From UKL13-2 sp947085425 (GTDB taxonomy: Bacteria > Pseudomonadota > Gammaproteobacteria > Burkholderiales > Usitatibacteraceae), in assembly GCA_947085425.1 (NCBI GenBank), contig CAMTWK010000001.1, positions 6,934-70,933 of the forward strand: a stretch of 64,000 nucleotides of DNA, in the 5' to 3' direction. The position numbers and the translations under genes were made by a program. The notes below the pieces were generated by a model. It was not told the DNA's origin. It did no database searches and saw only the letters and a program-made list of their open reading frames with translations. Below, one piece after another: positions 26,050 to 35,034 of the stretch (position 1 is the stretch's first letter; each line of letters starts with the position of its first letter).

Positions 26050-26964
26050 TTAAAACCAGCGGCTCACCAATGGTGCGTAATGGTCTACCAATAACGCGGC
26101 AAACAGCAGCGCCAGATAGAGAATGGAAAAGTTAAAAGTGCGTTTTGACAATGCATCGGTGTAATGACAATACAACCTAATTGCGAAATAAATAAATACA
26201 CCGTTCAAAATCACCACCGCACCCAAATAAAACCAGCCCGCCATGCCCACCGCGACCGGCAGCAATGTGGCGGCGCTGAGCATGAATGTGTAAAGCAACA
26301 GATGCAGCTTGGTGAATTGATCGCCGTGGGTAACCGGCAGCATTGGCACACCCGCGCTGGCATATTCGTTTTTGCGATACAGGGCCAGCGCCCAAAAATG
26401 CGGCGGCGTCCAGGCGAAGATGATGAGAAACAACAACAGTGATTGCGGGTCAACCACACCCGCGACAGCCGCCCAGCCCAACACCGGCGGCATCGCGCCG
26501 GATGCGCCGCCGATGACAATGTTTTGCGGTGTGGCTGGCTTCAGGATCACGGTGTAAATGATGGCGTAGCCGACAAAAGTGCCAAGCGTCAGCCACATGG
26601 TCAATGCATTCACATGCCGGTACAGCACCAGCAAGCCAGCCCCACCAACCACGCCGGTCAATAGAACGATCTGCCAGGTCGTAATCGTGCCTGCAACGCT
26701 CGGACGGGCGCGCGTGCGCGCCATGCGGCGGTCAATGGCCTGTTCAACCAGACAATTAAACGCCGCCGCCGCGCCGGCGACCAGCCAAATACCAGCCGTC
26801 GCCGTCAACATCAGGCGCAAATCCCATGTGACATCAACCGGATAGGCCAGCATCATGCCGATGATGGCGGTGAACACAATCAACGAATTGACACGCGGTT
26901 TGGTCAGCGCCAGAAATTGCGCCAGCACATTGGGCTGTTTATAACGAACGAGATTTTCCGACAC
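26050..26964 (-). CDS. ctaB: Protoheme IX farnesyltransferase (heme O synthase)
   Basis: This enzyme attaches a farnesyl group to heme B, the first step of heme A formation. The 304-residue UbiA-family protein has about nine TM helices, the prenyl-diphosphate site NCLVEQAIDRRMARTRARP (about residues 69-87) and a second acidic loop around YRKNEYASAGVPMLPVTHG. The first motif has Glu at one usual Asp position, common in Betaproteobacteria. It lies between ctaA and sco. Confidence 0.94.
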   Translation of the reverse strand: MSENLVRYKQPNVLAQFLALTKPRVNSLIVFTAIIGMMLAYPVDVTWDLRLMLTATAGIWLVAGAAAAFNCLVEQAIDRRMARTRARPSVAGTITTWQIVLLTGVVGGAGLLVLYRHVNALTMWLTLGTFVGYAIIYTVILKPATPQNIVIGGASGAMPPVLGWAAVAGVVDPQSLLLFLIIFAWTPPHFWALALYRKNEYASAGVPMLPVTHGDQFTKLHLLLYTFMLSAATLLPVAVGMAGWFYLGAVVILNGVFIYFAIRLYCHYTDALSKRTFNFSILYLALLFAALLVDHYAPLVSRWF

Positions 26965-26970
26965 GATGAT

Positions 26971-28041
26971 TCAGGACCTATTCAAACGGTGGATGACAAC
27001 AGCCATCAGGGCAAACATCAATGCGGCAACACCATTGTGGCCCACCGCAATCAGGATCGGCAGGCCAAACCAGACATTCGACAGCCCCAGAAAAACTTGC
27101 AACACCAGCAATATCGCCAGCATCCGGCCGGCTTTGACTGCCGAGGCAATCTTCGTCATTTTCCATGCAAACAATCCGACGATGCACACGACAATCAGCG
27201 CGCCGACACGATGCAACCAATGAATGGACCGCAATGCCTCGATGGTCAATAATTCACCATCGGGGCCAACCCCCAGGGGGCGAATAATATGGAAGGCATT
27301 GCCAAAATCCATCGCCGGCAGCCATTGACCCGCACATTTCGGCAGATCCGTGCAGGCCAACGCGGCGTAGTTGGTACTCACCCAACCACCCAGCACAATT
27401 TGCGCAAACAGGGTCAGGGTCGCAACGATGGCAAATATTCGCAAACCGCCGGTTGCAATTATACGCCCGCCCAATTTTACGCTGCCCGGCTGCCTTGCCA
27501 GCAGCCACGCGAGCAATGCCAATAGGATCACGCCCCCCATCAAATGCGCGGTCACAATCGCCGGCTTGAGTAACATCGTCACGGTCCACGCCCCCAGCGC
27601 GGCCTGAAAAATAACCGCACCGGCAATGACCGTCGGCAGCAGCGGATTCTGCCCAAACCTGCGCCGGTTACGCCAGGCGGCTAAAAATATTGCCGCGATC
27701 ATTGCGCCCACGACCATGGCCAGATAACGATGCGCCATTTCTTTCCAGGCTTTTGCCATGGTTACCGAGCCACCCGGCTGTATAGACTCGGCCATGCGGA
27801 TTTCTTCGGCAGAGTGGTGCGGCGTGAGATTGCCATAACAGCCGGGCCAGTCAGGACACCCCAGCCCGGCATCCGATAAGCGAACAAAGGCACCGAGAAT
27901 AATCAGAAAAAATGTCACCACGGTGGTCACCGCAATAAGGCGCCGATAGCGGACAACATCAATCCTGACCCACCAAAATGCGCCGATGATTATCGCAAGG
28001 GTGATCAAGCCGATTACTCCATGTTCGAATGCAGTCATCAT
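26971..28041 (-). CDS. ctaA: Heme A synthase (COX15/CtaA)
   Basis: CtaA oxidises heme O to heme A for cytochrome aa3. The 356-residue membrane protein has about eight TM helices, the extracytoplasmic cysteine pair in GLGCPDWPGCYG (about 60-71), and heme-ligand histidines in the HRYLAMVVG, HLMGG and HRVGALIVV segments. GAGGG precedes two tandem ATGs; either 28041 or 28038 may be used. The stop codon of the upstream gene abuts the start (TAAATG). Confidence 0.94.
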   Translation of the reverse strand: MMTAFEHGVIGLITLAIIIGAFWWVRIDVVRYRRLIAVTTVVTFFLIILGAFVRLSDAGLGCPDWPGCYGNLTPHHSAEEIRMAESIQPGGSVTMAKAWKEMAHRYLAMVVGAMIAAIFLAAWRNRRRFGQNPLLPTVIAGAVIFQAALGAWTVTMLLKPAIVTAHLMGGVILLALLAWLLARQPGSVKLGGRIIATGGLRIFAIVATLTLFAQIVLGGWVSTNYAALACTDLPKCAGQWLPAMDFGNAFHIIRPLGVGPDGELLTIEALRSIHWLHRVGALIVVCIVGLFAWKMTKIASAVKAGRMLAILLVLQVFLGLSNVWFGLPILIAVGHNGVAALMFALMAVVIHRLNRS

Positions 28042-28662
28042 TTATTTGCCCTCAAAATCTTTGCCAAGCTGTGATGCCTTAAGAACCCGCCTGAAATCGG
28101 CCGCGATGTTTTTAATATCGTCGCCCGCCTTGTATCGCATAAACAAGTTGCCCATCGGGTCAACCGCGTAAATGTAGCCGCGACCATTGGTCAGATCGCC
28201 GTTTTCATGCGGCAATCGATCCAGCCATCCGGAACCACCCGCCGTAACAAAGGCGGTGCCTGCAAAATCCTGCTGCAATTGCGCGTTTGGGGTCACCCCA
28301 TCGTCAATCAAAAATACCCGCGCCACCCGATTCAAATCTTTATTCAAAATCAGCCGCGCCTGACGCATGGTGTAGAGTTTTTTGGTGCAATCCGCATCAC
28401 ACGATCCGCTGTCCCGCATCACCATTAACCATTTGCCGCGTAAAGACTTTTCTCCGGCGGCCTGCGGCGCATCGCTTCCATCCAACAAGTCAAATTTGAC
28501 CATCGGCATGACAATGACCGGCGTAATCAATTCGCCAAAGTTATTGGTGACCTTTGGTTTCCAAAAGAAAAACGCCAAATAAGAAGCGGTGATCGGCAAC
28601 GCAAACAAAATGAACATCAATACAAATTTTGTTTTTGCGGATAACGAGAAGCTGAATTTCAT
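28042..28662 (-). CDS. Membrane-anchored cytochrome oxidase assembly-associated protein
   Basis: This 206-residue protein has one N-terminal TM helix (about 12-32) and a periplasmic domain resembling a degraded SCO/thioredoxin fold: KWLMVMRDSGSCDADCTKKLYTMRQARLIL has a CDADC pair in the position of the SCO copper motif. Homologues sit between surf1 and ctaA in many Betaproteobacteria and are annotated only as hypothetical or transmembrane proteins. The ATG at 28662 is chosen because a longer form would start inside surf1. A role in oxidase assembly is inferred from context. Confidence 0.78.
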   Translation of the reverse strand: MKFSFSLSAKTKFVLMFILFALPITASYLAFFFWKPKVTNNFGELITPVIVMPMVKFDLLDGSDAPQAAGEKSLRGKWLMVMRDSGSCDADCTKKLYTMRQARLILNKDLNRVARVFLIDDGVTPNAQLQQDFAGTAFVTAGGSGWLDRLPHENGDLTNGRGYIYAVDPMGNLFMRYKAGDDIKNIAADFRRVLKASQLGKDFEGK

Positions 28663-28669
28663 ATTGGAC

Positions 28670-29482
28670 TTAAATTGATTGTTTGGACGGGCGGACAATT
28701 TTAAAATTTAGAAACAACCACAATAAAACAACGGTGACCGCGAGAGAGTACCAGGTCAGCATGTACTCAATATGTTTTTCGACGTGCGCATCCGGCCGCT
28801 CCTTGAGGGCGGTAAGTCCGGCATTGGTTGGATTGGCCAACAAGACCAGCGGCAACACTTCACGCCCGGTTTTCGCGCGATAACGCTCAATTGTGAGGTT
28901 TTGCCAAACCTGTCCCTGCACGGTGTCCAAAACACGCCCGGCTTCCTGCGGGCCGCCACTCCGCGACGGTTCGGAAAAAATCTTTCCCAACTCAAGAAAT
29001 CGACTGCTTGGACTGACCAACATTCCGACCACCTCAATCACGCCATGTGGAGCCGGCACCATCGGTGGCAGAGGATAGGTTGAGCCGCGCCCGACAAATC
29101 CCCGGTTTACCAGTAAAACTTTTTTTGATGACAACAATTGGAGGGGCGTAAACACATGGTAACCAACCAATGTGCCATTCATTTTGTTATCAACAAAAAA
29201 CTGCCCGGCCACATCATATTCACCAATCGCCACTCCGTGGCGAAAATTTTGATCCGCGTCTACCAATGTCGCGAAATCAAGTTTAATCGGCGGCATGCGC
29301 ACCCGCTCATCGAACTTTGCCTGCAGTGCGCGCTTTTCTTCGGCCCTGCCTTGCTGCCATGTTGCCAAATACAACGTCAGGCCAACGGCAATCACCGCGG
29401 CAAATGTCGGCAAGAAGCGCGGCGTAAACGAAAAACGGGAGCGGAGGAGACGGACCACAACAAGCGACATGGGATTAGACAA
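28670..29482 (-). CDS. surf1: SURF1 family cytochrome oxidase assembly protein
   Basis: SURF1 helps insert heme A into subunit I. The 270-residue protein has the hallmark topology: TM helix near 25-43 (PTFAAVIAVGLTLYLATWQQGRAEEK), a periplasmic domain with LLVNRGFVGRG, and a C-terminal TM helix (about 240-260) with HIEYMLTWYSLAVT. An alternative in-frame ATG lies four codons in. It starts the assembly block surf1-hypothetical-ctaA-ctaB-sco and is divergent from DUF2909. Confidence 0.93.
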   Translation of the reverse strand: MSNPMSLVVVRLLRSRFSFTPRFLPTFAAVIAVGLTLYLATWQQGRAEEKRALQAKFDERVRMPPIKLDFATLVDADQNFRHGVAIGEYDVAGQFFVDNKMNGTLVGYHVFTPLQLLSSKKVLLVNRGFVGRGSTYPLPPMVPAPHGVIEVVGMLVSPSSRFLELGKIFSEPSRSGGPQEAGRVLDTVQGQVWQNLTIERYRAKTGREVLPLVLLANPTNAGLTALKERPDAHVEKHIEYMLTWYSLAVTVVLLWLFLNFKIVRPSKQSI

Positions 29483-29619
29483 ATTAACGGCATGGATAAT
29501 AATGATCGGGGCAAACAGATTTATTCAGATCAACCAAGCGATCAACTAAAATCAAGTTCAGATTTAGACCGCCTCAATCCAATTTGGTTGGCGATCACTG
29601 AAACAAAGGGGTAATTGTT

Positions 29620-29811
29620 ATGAAGTATTTGATGGTTTTTCTCCTGATGCTGGTTGTGATCAGCCTTTTTGCAGGGCTTTATTTCATGTACAAAAATAAA
29701 GGTGATCCAAACCGCATGGTGAACGCGCTGAAATATCGCGTCGCATTTTCCATCCTTGCGTTCCTGGTCGCCGTTGGCGGGTTTGTATTCGGCTGGTTTC
29801 CGCGTGGTTAG
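29620..29811 (+). CDS. DUF2909 twin-transmembrane protein
   Basis: This 63-residue protein has two TM helices (about 3-23 and 42-60) separated by a charged loop KNKGDPNRMVNALKYRV. AAAGGGG lies 9 nt before the ATG. The family is small, of unknown function, and in Betaproteobacteria typically lies between surf1 and the subunit III gene, which suggests a role in the oxidase or its assembly. It is on the strand opposite to the rest of the cox genes. Confidence 0.85.
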   Translation: MKYLMVFLLMLVVISLFAGLYFMYKNKGDPNRMVNALKYRVAFSILAFLVAVGGFVFGWFPRG

Positions 29812-29850
29812 CGGTGTCGCCGATGGCGCGCCTCCGGCAATTCATCCTGT

Positions 29851-29889
29851 AAAAAAAGGCCGTCGATGTTTCCAAGACGGCCTTTTTTT
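29851..29889. terminator. Bidirectional terminator between DUF2909 and coxC
   Basis: A-run plus GGCCGTC (29851-29864) and GACGGCC plus T-run (29876-29889) form a 14-bp stem including the A/T tract with an 11-nt loop. It serves the convergent DUF2909 and coxC genes and would end the coxB-coxA-ctaG-coxC transcript. Confidence 0.93.
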
Positions 29890-29900
29890 GCGACCGGCAT

Positions 29901-30776
29901 TTAAACCAATACGTAAACAAATATAAACAACCCCAACCAAACCACATCCACAAAGTGCCAATACCAAGCGACCGCTTCAAAACCAAAGTGGCTATCGGGC
30001 TTGAAATGGCCTTTCATGCATCGGTACAAAATCACAATCAGCATGATCACGCCCAAGGTGACATGGAATCCGTGGAACCCGGTCAACAAGAAAAACGTCG
30101 AGCCGAAAACACCGGAAGTCAATTTAAGGTTGAGATCCTGATAGGCATGCACATACTCATAAATCTGAAATCCAAGAAAAACCACGCCGAGTGCAATCGT
30201 TGCGACCAGCCCCCAAATCAAACCGCTGCGCTTATTGGCAATCAACGCATGGTGCGCATAAGTAATCGTCACGCCGGAAGCAAGCAATAACGCGGTATTT
30301 AACGCCGGGATGCCCCAAGCACCCATGGTTTGAAACACCAATGCCGGATTTTGCTCAAAGTAGGGACCCAGAGTCGGCCACGTTGCGGCATAACCCTGCC
30401 ATAAAAATGCGTTGTCGGCGTTACCCAGCCAAGGTATGGAAAAGGCACGGGCATAATACAAGGCACCAAAAAACGCCGCAAAAAACATCACCTCGGAGAA
30501 AATAAACCAGCCCATGCTCCAGCGATACGAGGCGTCGACTTGTTTGTTGTACATGCCGGCTTCACTTTCAGCGATGACGGTGCCAAACCAGCCAAACAAC
30601 ATGTACAGCAGAATCGCAAAGCCAATAATCTGGCTGACACCACCCCATGGTTGAATTTGATTCATCCACATCACCGTCCCCGCACCCAGGAATAACAGGG
30701 CGATGGAACCAACCAATGGCCACTTGGACGGGGGGGCGAAATAATAACCACCAACTGCTGTATTTTCTGAACTCAC
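29901..30776 (-). CDS. coxC: Cytochrome c oxidase subunit III
   Basis: This 291-residue protein has seven TM helices and typical subunit III segments: YRWSMGWFIFSEVMFFAAFFGALYYAR-like helix with the conserved Glu (about 93-119), LTGFHGFHVTLG and VAWYWHFVDVVWLGLF near the C-terminus. I chose GTG at 30776, which has GGAGAG 6 nt upstream; the in-frame TTG at 30788 overlaps that site. It is the last structural gene of the cox operon. Confidence 0.95.
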   Translation of the reverse strand: MSSENTAVGGYYFAPPSKWPLVGSIALLFLGAGTVMWMNQIQPWGGVSQIIGFAILLYMLFGWFGTVIAESEAGMYNKQVDASYRWSMGWFIFSEVMFFAAFFGALYYARAFSIPWLGNADNAFLWQGYAATWPTLGPYFEQNPALVFQTMGAWGIPALNTALLLASGVTITYAHHALIANKRSGLIWGLVATIALGVVFLGFQIYEYVHAYQDLNLKLTSGVFGSTFFLLTGFHGFHVTLGVIMLIVILYRCMKGHFKPDSHFGFEAVAWYWHFVDVVWLGLFIFVYVLV

Positions 30777-30812
30777 AATACTCTCCAAAATTTCAAACCG
30801 CTGCGAACCGTG

Positions 30813-30996
30813 CTATTTCGCCAGAATGGCCCGCATCAGCATAAACAATGTCAAAACAAAAAACAGCGCGCCAAAAATACCTATCAAAATTACAAATCGA
30901 ATATTCAAAATTTCCTGGTCGTCGCGATATTCCTTGTTACTGCGGATACCCAAGAAGCCCCCACAAAACCGCCTCGACCGGATTCCAAAGTCGCAT
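30813..30996 (-). pseudogene. DUF2970 small membrane protein, apparent single-base frameshift
   Basis: From the ATG at 30996 the frame reads MRLWNPVEAVLWGLLG and then meets a stop codon. The +1 frame continues with IRSNKEYRDDQEIL and a C-terminal TM helix, together matching the DUF2970 pattern (AVLWxFxGIR, charged linker, one TM). Removing one C from the C5 run at 30958-30962 restores a 60-residue protein. The continuous frame has only a TTG start at 31001. Either a true mutation or a sequencing error explains this. DUF2970 genes normally lie between ctaG and coxC. Confidence 0.72.
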
Positions 30997-31001
30997 GCCA
31001 A

Positions 31002-31583
31002 TTACGATTTTTTCGCGTCATTGGTTACGTCGTGAAACGTATATGACAAGGTGATGGTGCCGATTTCAGCCGGCAATTTCGGTGCCACATAAAAAGTTAC
31101 CGGCATATCGCGTGTTTCACCTGCCGCCAGCGTCTGGTTGGAAAAACAAAAACACTCGATTTTGTTGAAATAAATTCCACCCTCCACCGGCGCAAAACTC
31201 GGCGATGCACGGCCAGTTGTTGCATAAGGCAAAGTATTGGTCACCCGGTAGTTAACCGTAACAATTGCCCCCGGATGTATATCAATATGCTTTTCAACCG
31301 CCGCAAACGTCCATGCAAACTTCTTGTTCACGTTTGCGTCAAAATCAATTTTGACCAATCGCGAACGATCCACCTGGGAGTTTTGTGCAATCGCCCGCGT
31401 TGCCGTGATCCCCAAAACTTCACAAATCTGTCTGTATAACGGCACCATCGCTGCCGAAAAAGCCAACATCATCAGCACAATCAACAACAACTTCGCCAAT
31501 GTCAGACGCGATGCCTGCCGACGCTCCGCATCGCTGGGCACCACATCATCCACATGAAACGCACCGGTGTTGTTTGCAGTCAT
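31002..31583 (-). CDS. ctaG: Cytochrome c oxidase assembly protein CtaG (Cox11)
   Basis: CtaG delivers copper to the CuB centre of subunit I. The 193-residue protein has one N-terminal TM helix (about 25-47, after a cytoplasmic tail) and a periplasmic Ig-like domain with the copper motif CFCF (about 140) and the preceding FNKIE. The ATG at 31583 overlaps the stop of the small ORF upstream (TGATG), indicating coupling. A longer reading to 31652 would overlap that ORF and is rejected. Confidence 0.95.
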   Translation of the reverse strand: MTANNTGAFHVDDVVPSDAERRQASRLTLAKLLLIVLMMLAFSAAMVPLYRQICEVLGITATRAIAQNSQVDRSRLVKIDFDANVNKKFAWTFAAVEKHIDIHPGAIVTVNYRVTNTLPYATTGRASPSFAPVEGGIYFNKIECFCFSNQTLAAGETRDMPVTFYVAPKLPAEIGTITLSYTFHDVTNDAKKS

Positions 31584-31714
31584 CACCAGACTTTTGCAAA
31601 TTTTAATACGGTCAAAATAAATACCAGCGCCACAAAAGCGACCAGCAACCACGCGGTGACCATTTTTCCGCGGCCATTGGTCGTGCTTGTTGTGACGGGA
31701 GCCTTTTCAGTCAT
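31583..31714 (-). CDS. Cytochrome oxidase small assembly protein
   Basis: This 43-residue ORF, MTEKAPVTTSTTNG followed by one TM helix (about residues 18-37) and the tail KFAKVW, lies between coxA and ctaG. Such one-helix proteins of 35-45 residues occupy this slot in many Betaproteobacteria. Its TGA overlaps the ctaG ATG, and it begins 16 bp after coxA, so it fits the operon tightly. It is easily missed because of its size. Confidence 0.82.
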   Translation of the reverse strand: MTEKAPVTTSTTNGRGKMVTAWLLVAFVALVFILTVLKFAKVW

Positions 31715-31730
31715 CAAAAATTCCCGCCGA

Positions 31731-33350
31731 TCAATGTCCAGCCATCTTCACACCGCGCAAATCAGGCGGCGTTTCGAAGGTGTGATATGGCACCGGAGAA
31801 GGCAGGTGTGTCCATTCAAGCGAATCAGCCGATTCCCACTGTTTTTGTTCGGCCTTTTTGCCCGAACGGATACATGAAACAACAGCGTAGACAAACAACA
31901 ACTGACTGAATCCCAAGACAAACGCGCCTATGGTGGAAATTTGATTCCAATCCGCAAACTGCAGGGCGTAATCCGGGATACGGCGTGGCATGCCTGCCAA
32001 ACCGAGGAAATGTTGTGGAAAGAAGGTCACGTTAAACGAAATCGCCGACAACCAGAAATGCCATTTGCCGAGGGTCTCGTTGTACATCCGACCGGTCCAT
32101 TTTGGCAGCCAAAAATACACGCCGGCCATCAGCGCCCAAATTGCCCCCGGGAACAGTACGTAATGGAAGTGTGCCACCACGTAATAGGTGTTGTGCAGTG
32201 TGATATCAACCGGCACAATCGCCAACACCAAGCCGGAAAAACCGCCCAGGGTAAACATACACAGGAAACCGATGGCAAACAACATCGGCGTTTCAAAGGT
32301 CATCGACCCGCGCCACATGGTGGCCATCCAGTTGAAAATTTTCACACCGGTCGGTACGGCGATCAACATGGTGGCATACATAAAGAAAAGCTGCCCCGCC
32401 GCCGGCATACCAACGGTAAACATGTGATGTCCCCATACGATAAACGACAATATCGCAATGGACGCGGTGGCATAAACCATCGATGCATAACCAAACAAGG
32501 GCTTACGTGCAAATGTCGGGATGATTTGCGACATGATGCCAAAAGCCGGCAAGATCAAAATGTAGACTTCCGGGTGCCCAAAAAACCAGAAAATGTGCAT
32601 GAACATTGTTGGGTCACCACCACCGGCCGCATTAAAAAAGGCGGTGCCGAAATGGCGATCAGTCAACAACATGGTGATACAACCAGCCAATACCGGCATC
32701 ACGGCGATGATCAGGTACGCGGTAATCAACCAGGTCCAGACAAACATCGGCATGCGCATCAAGGTCATGCCCGGTGCGCGCAAATTCAGAATGGTGGTGA
32801 TGATATTGATCGAACCCATGATCGATGAGGCACCGAGAATATGAATTGCCAAAATCGTCATGTCCACACCAATGCCGCCCTGGGTAACCAAGGGGGGATA
32901 GAGCGTCCAACCGGATGCAGCAGCGCCGCCCGGCACAAAAAACGATGCCATCAACAAAATTGTGGCGGGAATTAACAACCAAAATGACCAGTTGTTTAAG
33001 CGCGGGAACGCCATGTCGGCGGTGCCAATTTGCATCGGAATCAGCCAGTTTGCGAAGCCGACAAATGCCGGCATGACCGCGCCAAAAATCATCACCAGCG
33101 CATGAACCGTCGTCAGCGAATTAAAAAATTCAGGTTGAACAACTTGCAAACCGGGCTGGAATAATTCGGCGCGAATGAGCAACGCCATCGCACCGCCAAC
33201 AAAAAACATAACCAAAGAGAACCATAAATACATCGAGCCGATGTCTTTATGATTGGTGGTGGTAAAAATTCGCGTCCATGGACCCGGGCCATGATGATCA
33301 TGTGCGTTGTGTCCGGCGTGGCTTGGGTCATGTGTTGTTGCTGATGCCAT
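31731..33350 (-). CDS. coxA: Cytochrome c oxidase subunit I
   Basis: This 539-residue heme-copper oxidase subunit I has 12 TM helices. The CuB and cross-linked Tyr motif GHPEVYILILPAFG is at about 268-281, the CuB histidine pair in WGHHMF, and heme ligands in VVAHFHYVLFPGA (about 405-417). A histidine-rich N-terminal tail (HAGHNAHDHHGPG) precedes the first helix. GGAGAG precedes the ATG. With coxB and coxC it forms an aa3/caa3-type proton-pumping oxidase. Confidence 0.98.
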   Translation of the reverse strand: MASATTHDPSHAGHNAHDHHGPGPWTRIFTTTNHKDIGSMYLWFSLVMFFVGGAMALLIRAELFQPGLQVVQPEFFNSLTTVHALVMIFGAVMPAFVGFANWLIPMQIGTADMAFPRLNNWSFWLLIPATILLMASFFVPGGAAASGWTLYPPLVTQGGIGVDMTILAIHILGASSIMGSINIITTILNLRAPGMTLMRMPMFVWTWLITAYLIIAVMPVLAGCITMLLTDRHFGTAFFNAAGGGDPTMFMHIFWFFGHPEVYILILPAFGIMSQIIPTFARKPLFGYASMVYATASIAILSFIVWGHHMFTVGMPAAGQLFFMYATMLIAVPTGVKIFNWMATMWRGSMTFETPMLFAIGFLCMFTLGGFSGLVLAIVPVDITLHNTYYVVAHFHYVLFPGAIWALMAGVYFWLPKWTGRMYNETLGKWHFWLSAISFNVTFFPQHFLGLAGMPRRIPDYALQFADWNQISTIGAFVLGFSQLLFVYAVVSCIRSGKKAEQKQWESADSLEWTHLPSPVPYHTFETPPDLRGVKMAGH

Positions 33351-33435
33351 GTTGCTCTCCTGAAACTATTTTTTGGTTCGGCCCCAGATCGTAAGGGCGG
33401 TCGGAATTCAATCAATTAACGGAAAACGTCGGGCG

Positions 33436-34647
33436 CTAGGATTTGCGCTTTGCTTTGATGTCCGCCGGCTGCACAACCTTGCCCGTGCTGTTGTCCCACG
33501 AATTTTTAGTGTAGGTCATGACAGCGGCAATTTCGGTGTCGGACAAGCGGGCAAAAGAGGTCATTGCCGTATTAGCCTTGCCATTGAGCAAAATGTCGAT
33601 CTGGCCGTCAACCGATCCCAGTACAACCTTCGACCCGGATAACGCCGGGAACGCCGGCGGCAACCCCTTGCCATTTGCCTGATGGCATGCGGCACAATTG
33701 GTTGCATATACTTTTTCCCCGACTGTTTTTAATTCGGCAAGGGTGTAGGCCTTGGTGTAGTCATCACCCGCATCCGCAACTGCCGCGTGTTTTTTGGCAC
33801 CCCACTTCGCCTTCGATTCCACCAGCCAAGCCGCATAGTCGGACTCAGATTTTACTATCACTGTAATGGGCATATATCCGTGCAACTTGCCACAAATCTG
33901 GCTACATTGCCCCTTGAATGTCCCGACACGATCCGCTTTAAACCACGTGTCCTTGATAAAGCCTGGAATGCCATATTGATTGATACCCAGTTGCGGCACG
34001 TACCAACCATGAATAACGTCGTTTGAGGTGATCAGCAAGCGGATCCGCTTGCCAACCGGCACCACCAACGGGTGATCAACCTCCAGCAAATAGTTGTTCC
34101 CCTTGGCTTCACTGGCCTTTTCATCCGGCTGACCGATTTGGCTCCATGGTGTCGACAGACTTGAGTAAAAACCAAAGTCATCGGCGGCGTAATCGTAACG
34201 CCAGCCCCACTGAAACCCGGTTACTTTAATGGTGATATCAGGATTGGTCGTGTCCTTCATGTCGAGTACGGTCTTGGTCGCCGGTATGGCCATGAATAAC
34301 AAAATAAAAAACGGAATGATGGTCCAGATTATTTCGATTAACGTGCTTTCGTGGAAATTGACGTCGGCTTTGGCGCCTTTTGATTTCCGGAATTTGAAAA
34401 TCGAATAAAACATAACCGCAAAAACAGCAACAAAAATGACCGCGCAAAAGTACAAAATGTACATGTGCAGTCCATAAATCTGCGTGGCAATCGAAGTCGC
34501 GGGCGGTGGGATATTGACGTCGTAGGCTGCAAACACCGTTATTGGGCTCAGCATCAGTGCAACCAACACGGCCAACATGACCAACAAAAAACGGCTGCCT
34601 ATTGGCGCGACGTTGCGAATATTCATGGTGTTCATGGACATTTTCAT
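33436..34647 (-). CDS. coxB: Cytochrome c oxidase subunit II with fused cytochrome c domain
   Basis: This 403-residue protein has a signal/TM start, two TM helices (about 55-80 and 100-125), a CuA cupredoxin domain with CSQICGKLHGYM (ligands Cys, Cys, His, Met), and a C-terminal class I cytochrome c with CAACH (near residue 323) and a distal Met in AMTSFARL. The fusion defines the caa3 type. The start is uncertain among 34695, 34647 and 34641; 34647 is preceded by GAGA-like sequence. It heads the operon coxB-coxA-small ORF-ctaG-DUF2970-coxC. Confidence 0.95.
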   Translation of the reverse strand: MKMSMNTMNIRNVAPIGSRFLLVMLAVLVALMLSPITVFAAYDVNIPPPATSIATQIYGLHMYILYFCAVIFVAVFAVMFYSIFKFRKSKGAKADVNFHESTLIEIIWTIIPFFILLFMAIPATKTVLDMKDTTNPDITIKVTGFQWGWRYDYAADDFGFYSSLSTPWSQIGQPDEKASEAKGNNYLLEVDHPLVVPVGKRIRLLITSNDVIHGWYVPQLGINQYGIPGFIKDTWFKADRVGTFKGQCSQICGKLHGYMPITVIVKSESDYAAWLVESKAKWGAKKHAAVADAGDDYTKAYTLAELKTVGEKVYATNCAACHQANGKGLPPAFPALSGSKVVLGSVDGQIDILLNGKANTAMTSFARLSDTEIAAVMTYTKNSWDNSTGKVVQPADIKAKRKS

Positions 34648-35034
34648 TTCTCGTAATTTATTTGCACTTGCACTATTTGTTACGTCAACCGGCAATTCCG
34701 TTGCCTGACCAACCCCGAAAAGAATGCGGTCTTACCCCTTGGAGGCGTGGGCTTAATATTTGGGCTAAAACTTCCACGGACAAAATTACCCCCGACATTA
34801 TAAGGGATTGTCTTTGCCTGATTAACCAAAAACACAATTGAATTCAAGGATCAACAAGGGGGGCAGTGTATTACCCGAATCAACACTATGGGCAATCACA
34901 GTAATCGCCGACATTTGCACCAAACTATGCCGTCAACAACAGGCGACTATTTTATCGCAGCGGCACGGGCAGGAGCAAGTGGCAATCGGGATGGGAGCGG
35001 GCTTTATTCACGCCAGACAGCGCGCACGCCAGGC
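34648..35034. other. Gap between yacG and coxB
   Basis: About 387 bp without a convincing gene. It contains the candidate cox promoter at 34797-34825 and a short GGCAA/TTGCC hairpin near 34691-34705 that would lie in the coxB leader. I see no RNA gene or repeat. Confidence 0.5.
34797..34825 (-). promoter_or_regulatory. Candidate sigma-70 promoter for coxB operon
   Basis: On the minus strand TTAATC (34825-34820) and a perfect TATAAT (34802-34797) are separated by 17 bp. Transcription would begin near 34790 and give a leader of about 140 nt before coxB. It is the only well-spaced match I see in the gap. Confidence 0.45.

Noticed and set aside
31583..31652. N-terminal extension of ctaG to 31652
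   Set aside because: It would overlap the 43-residue ORF and adds residues with no counterpart in CtaG; the TGATG overlap favours 31583.
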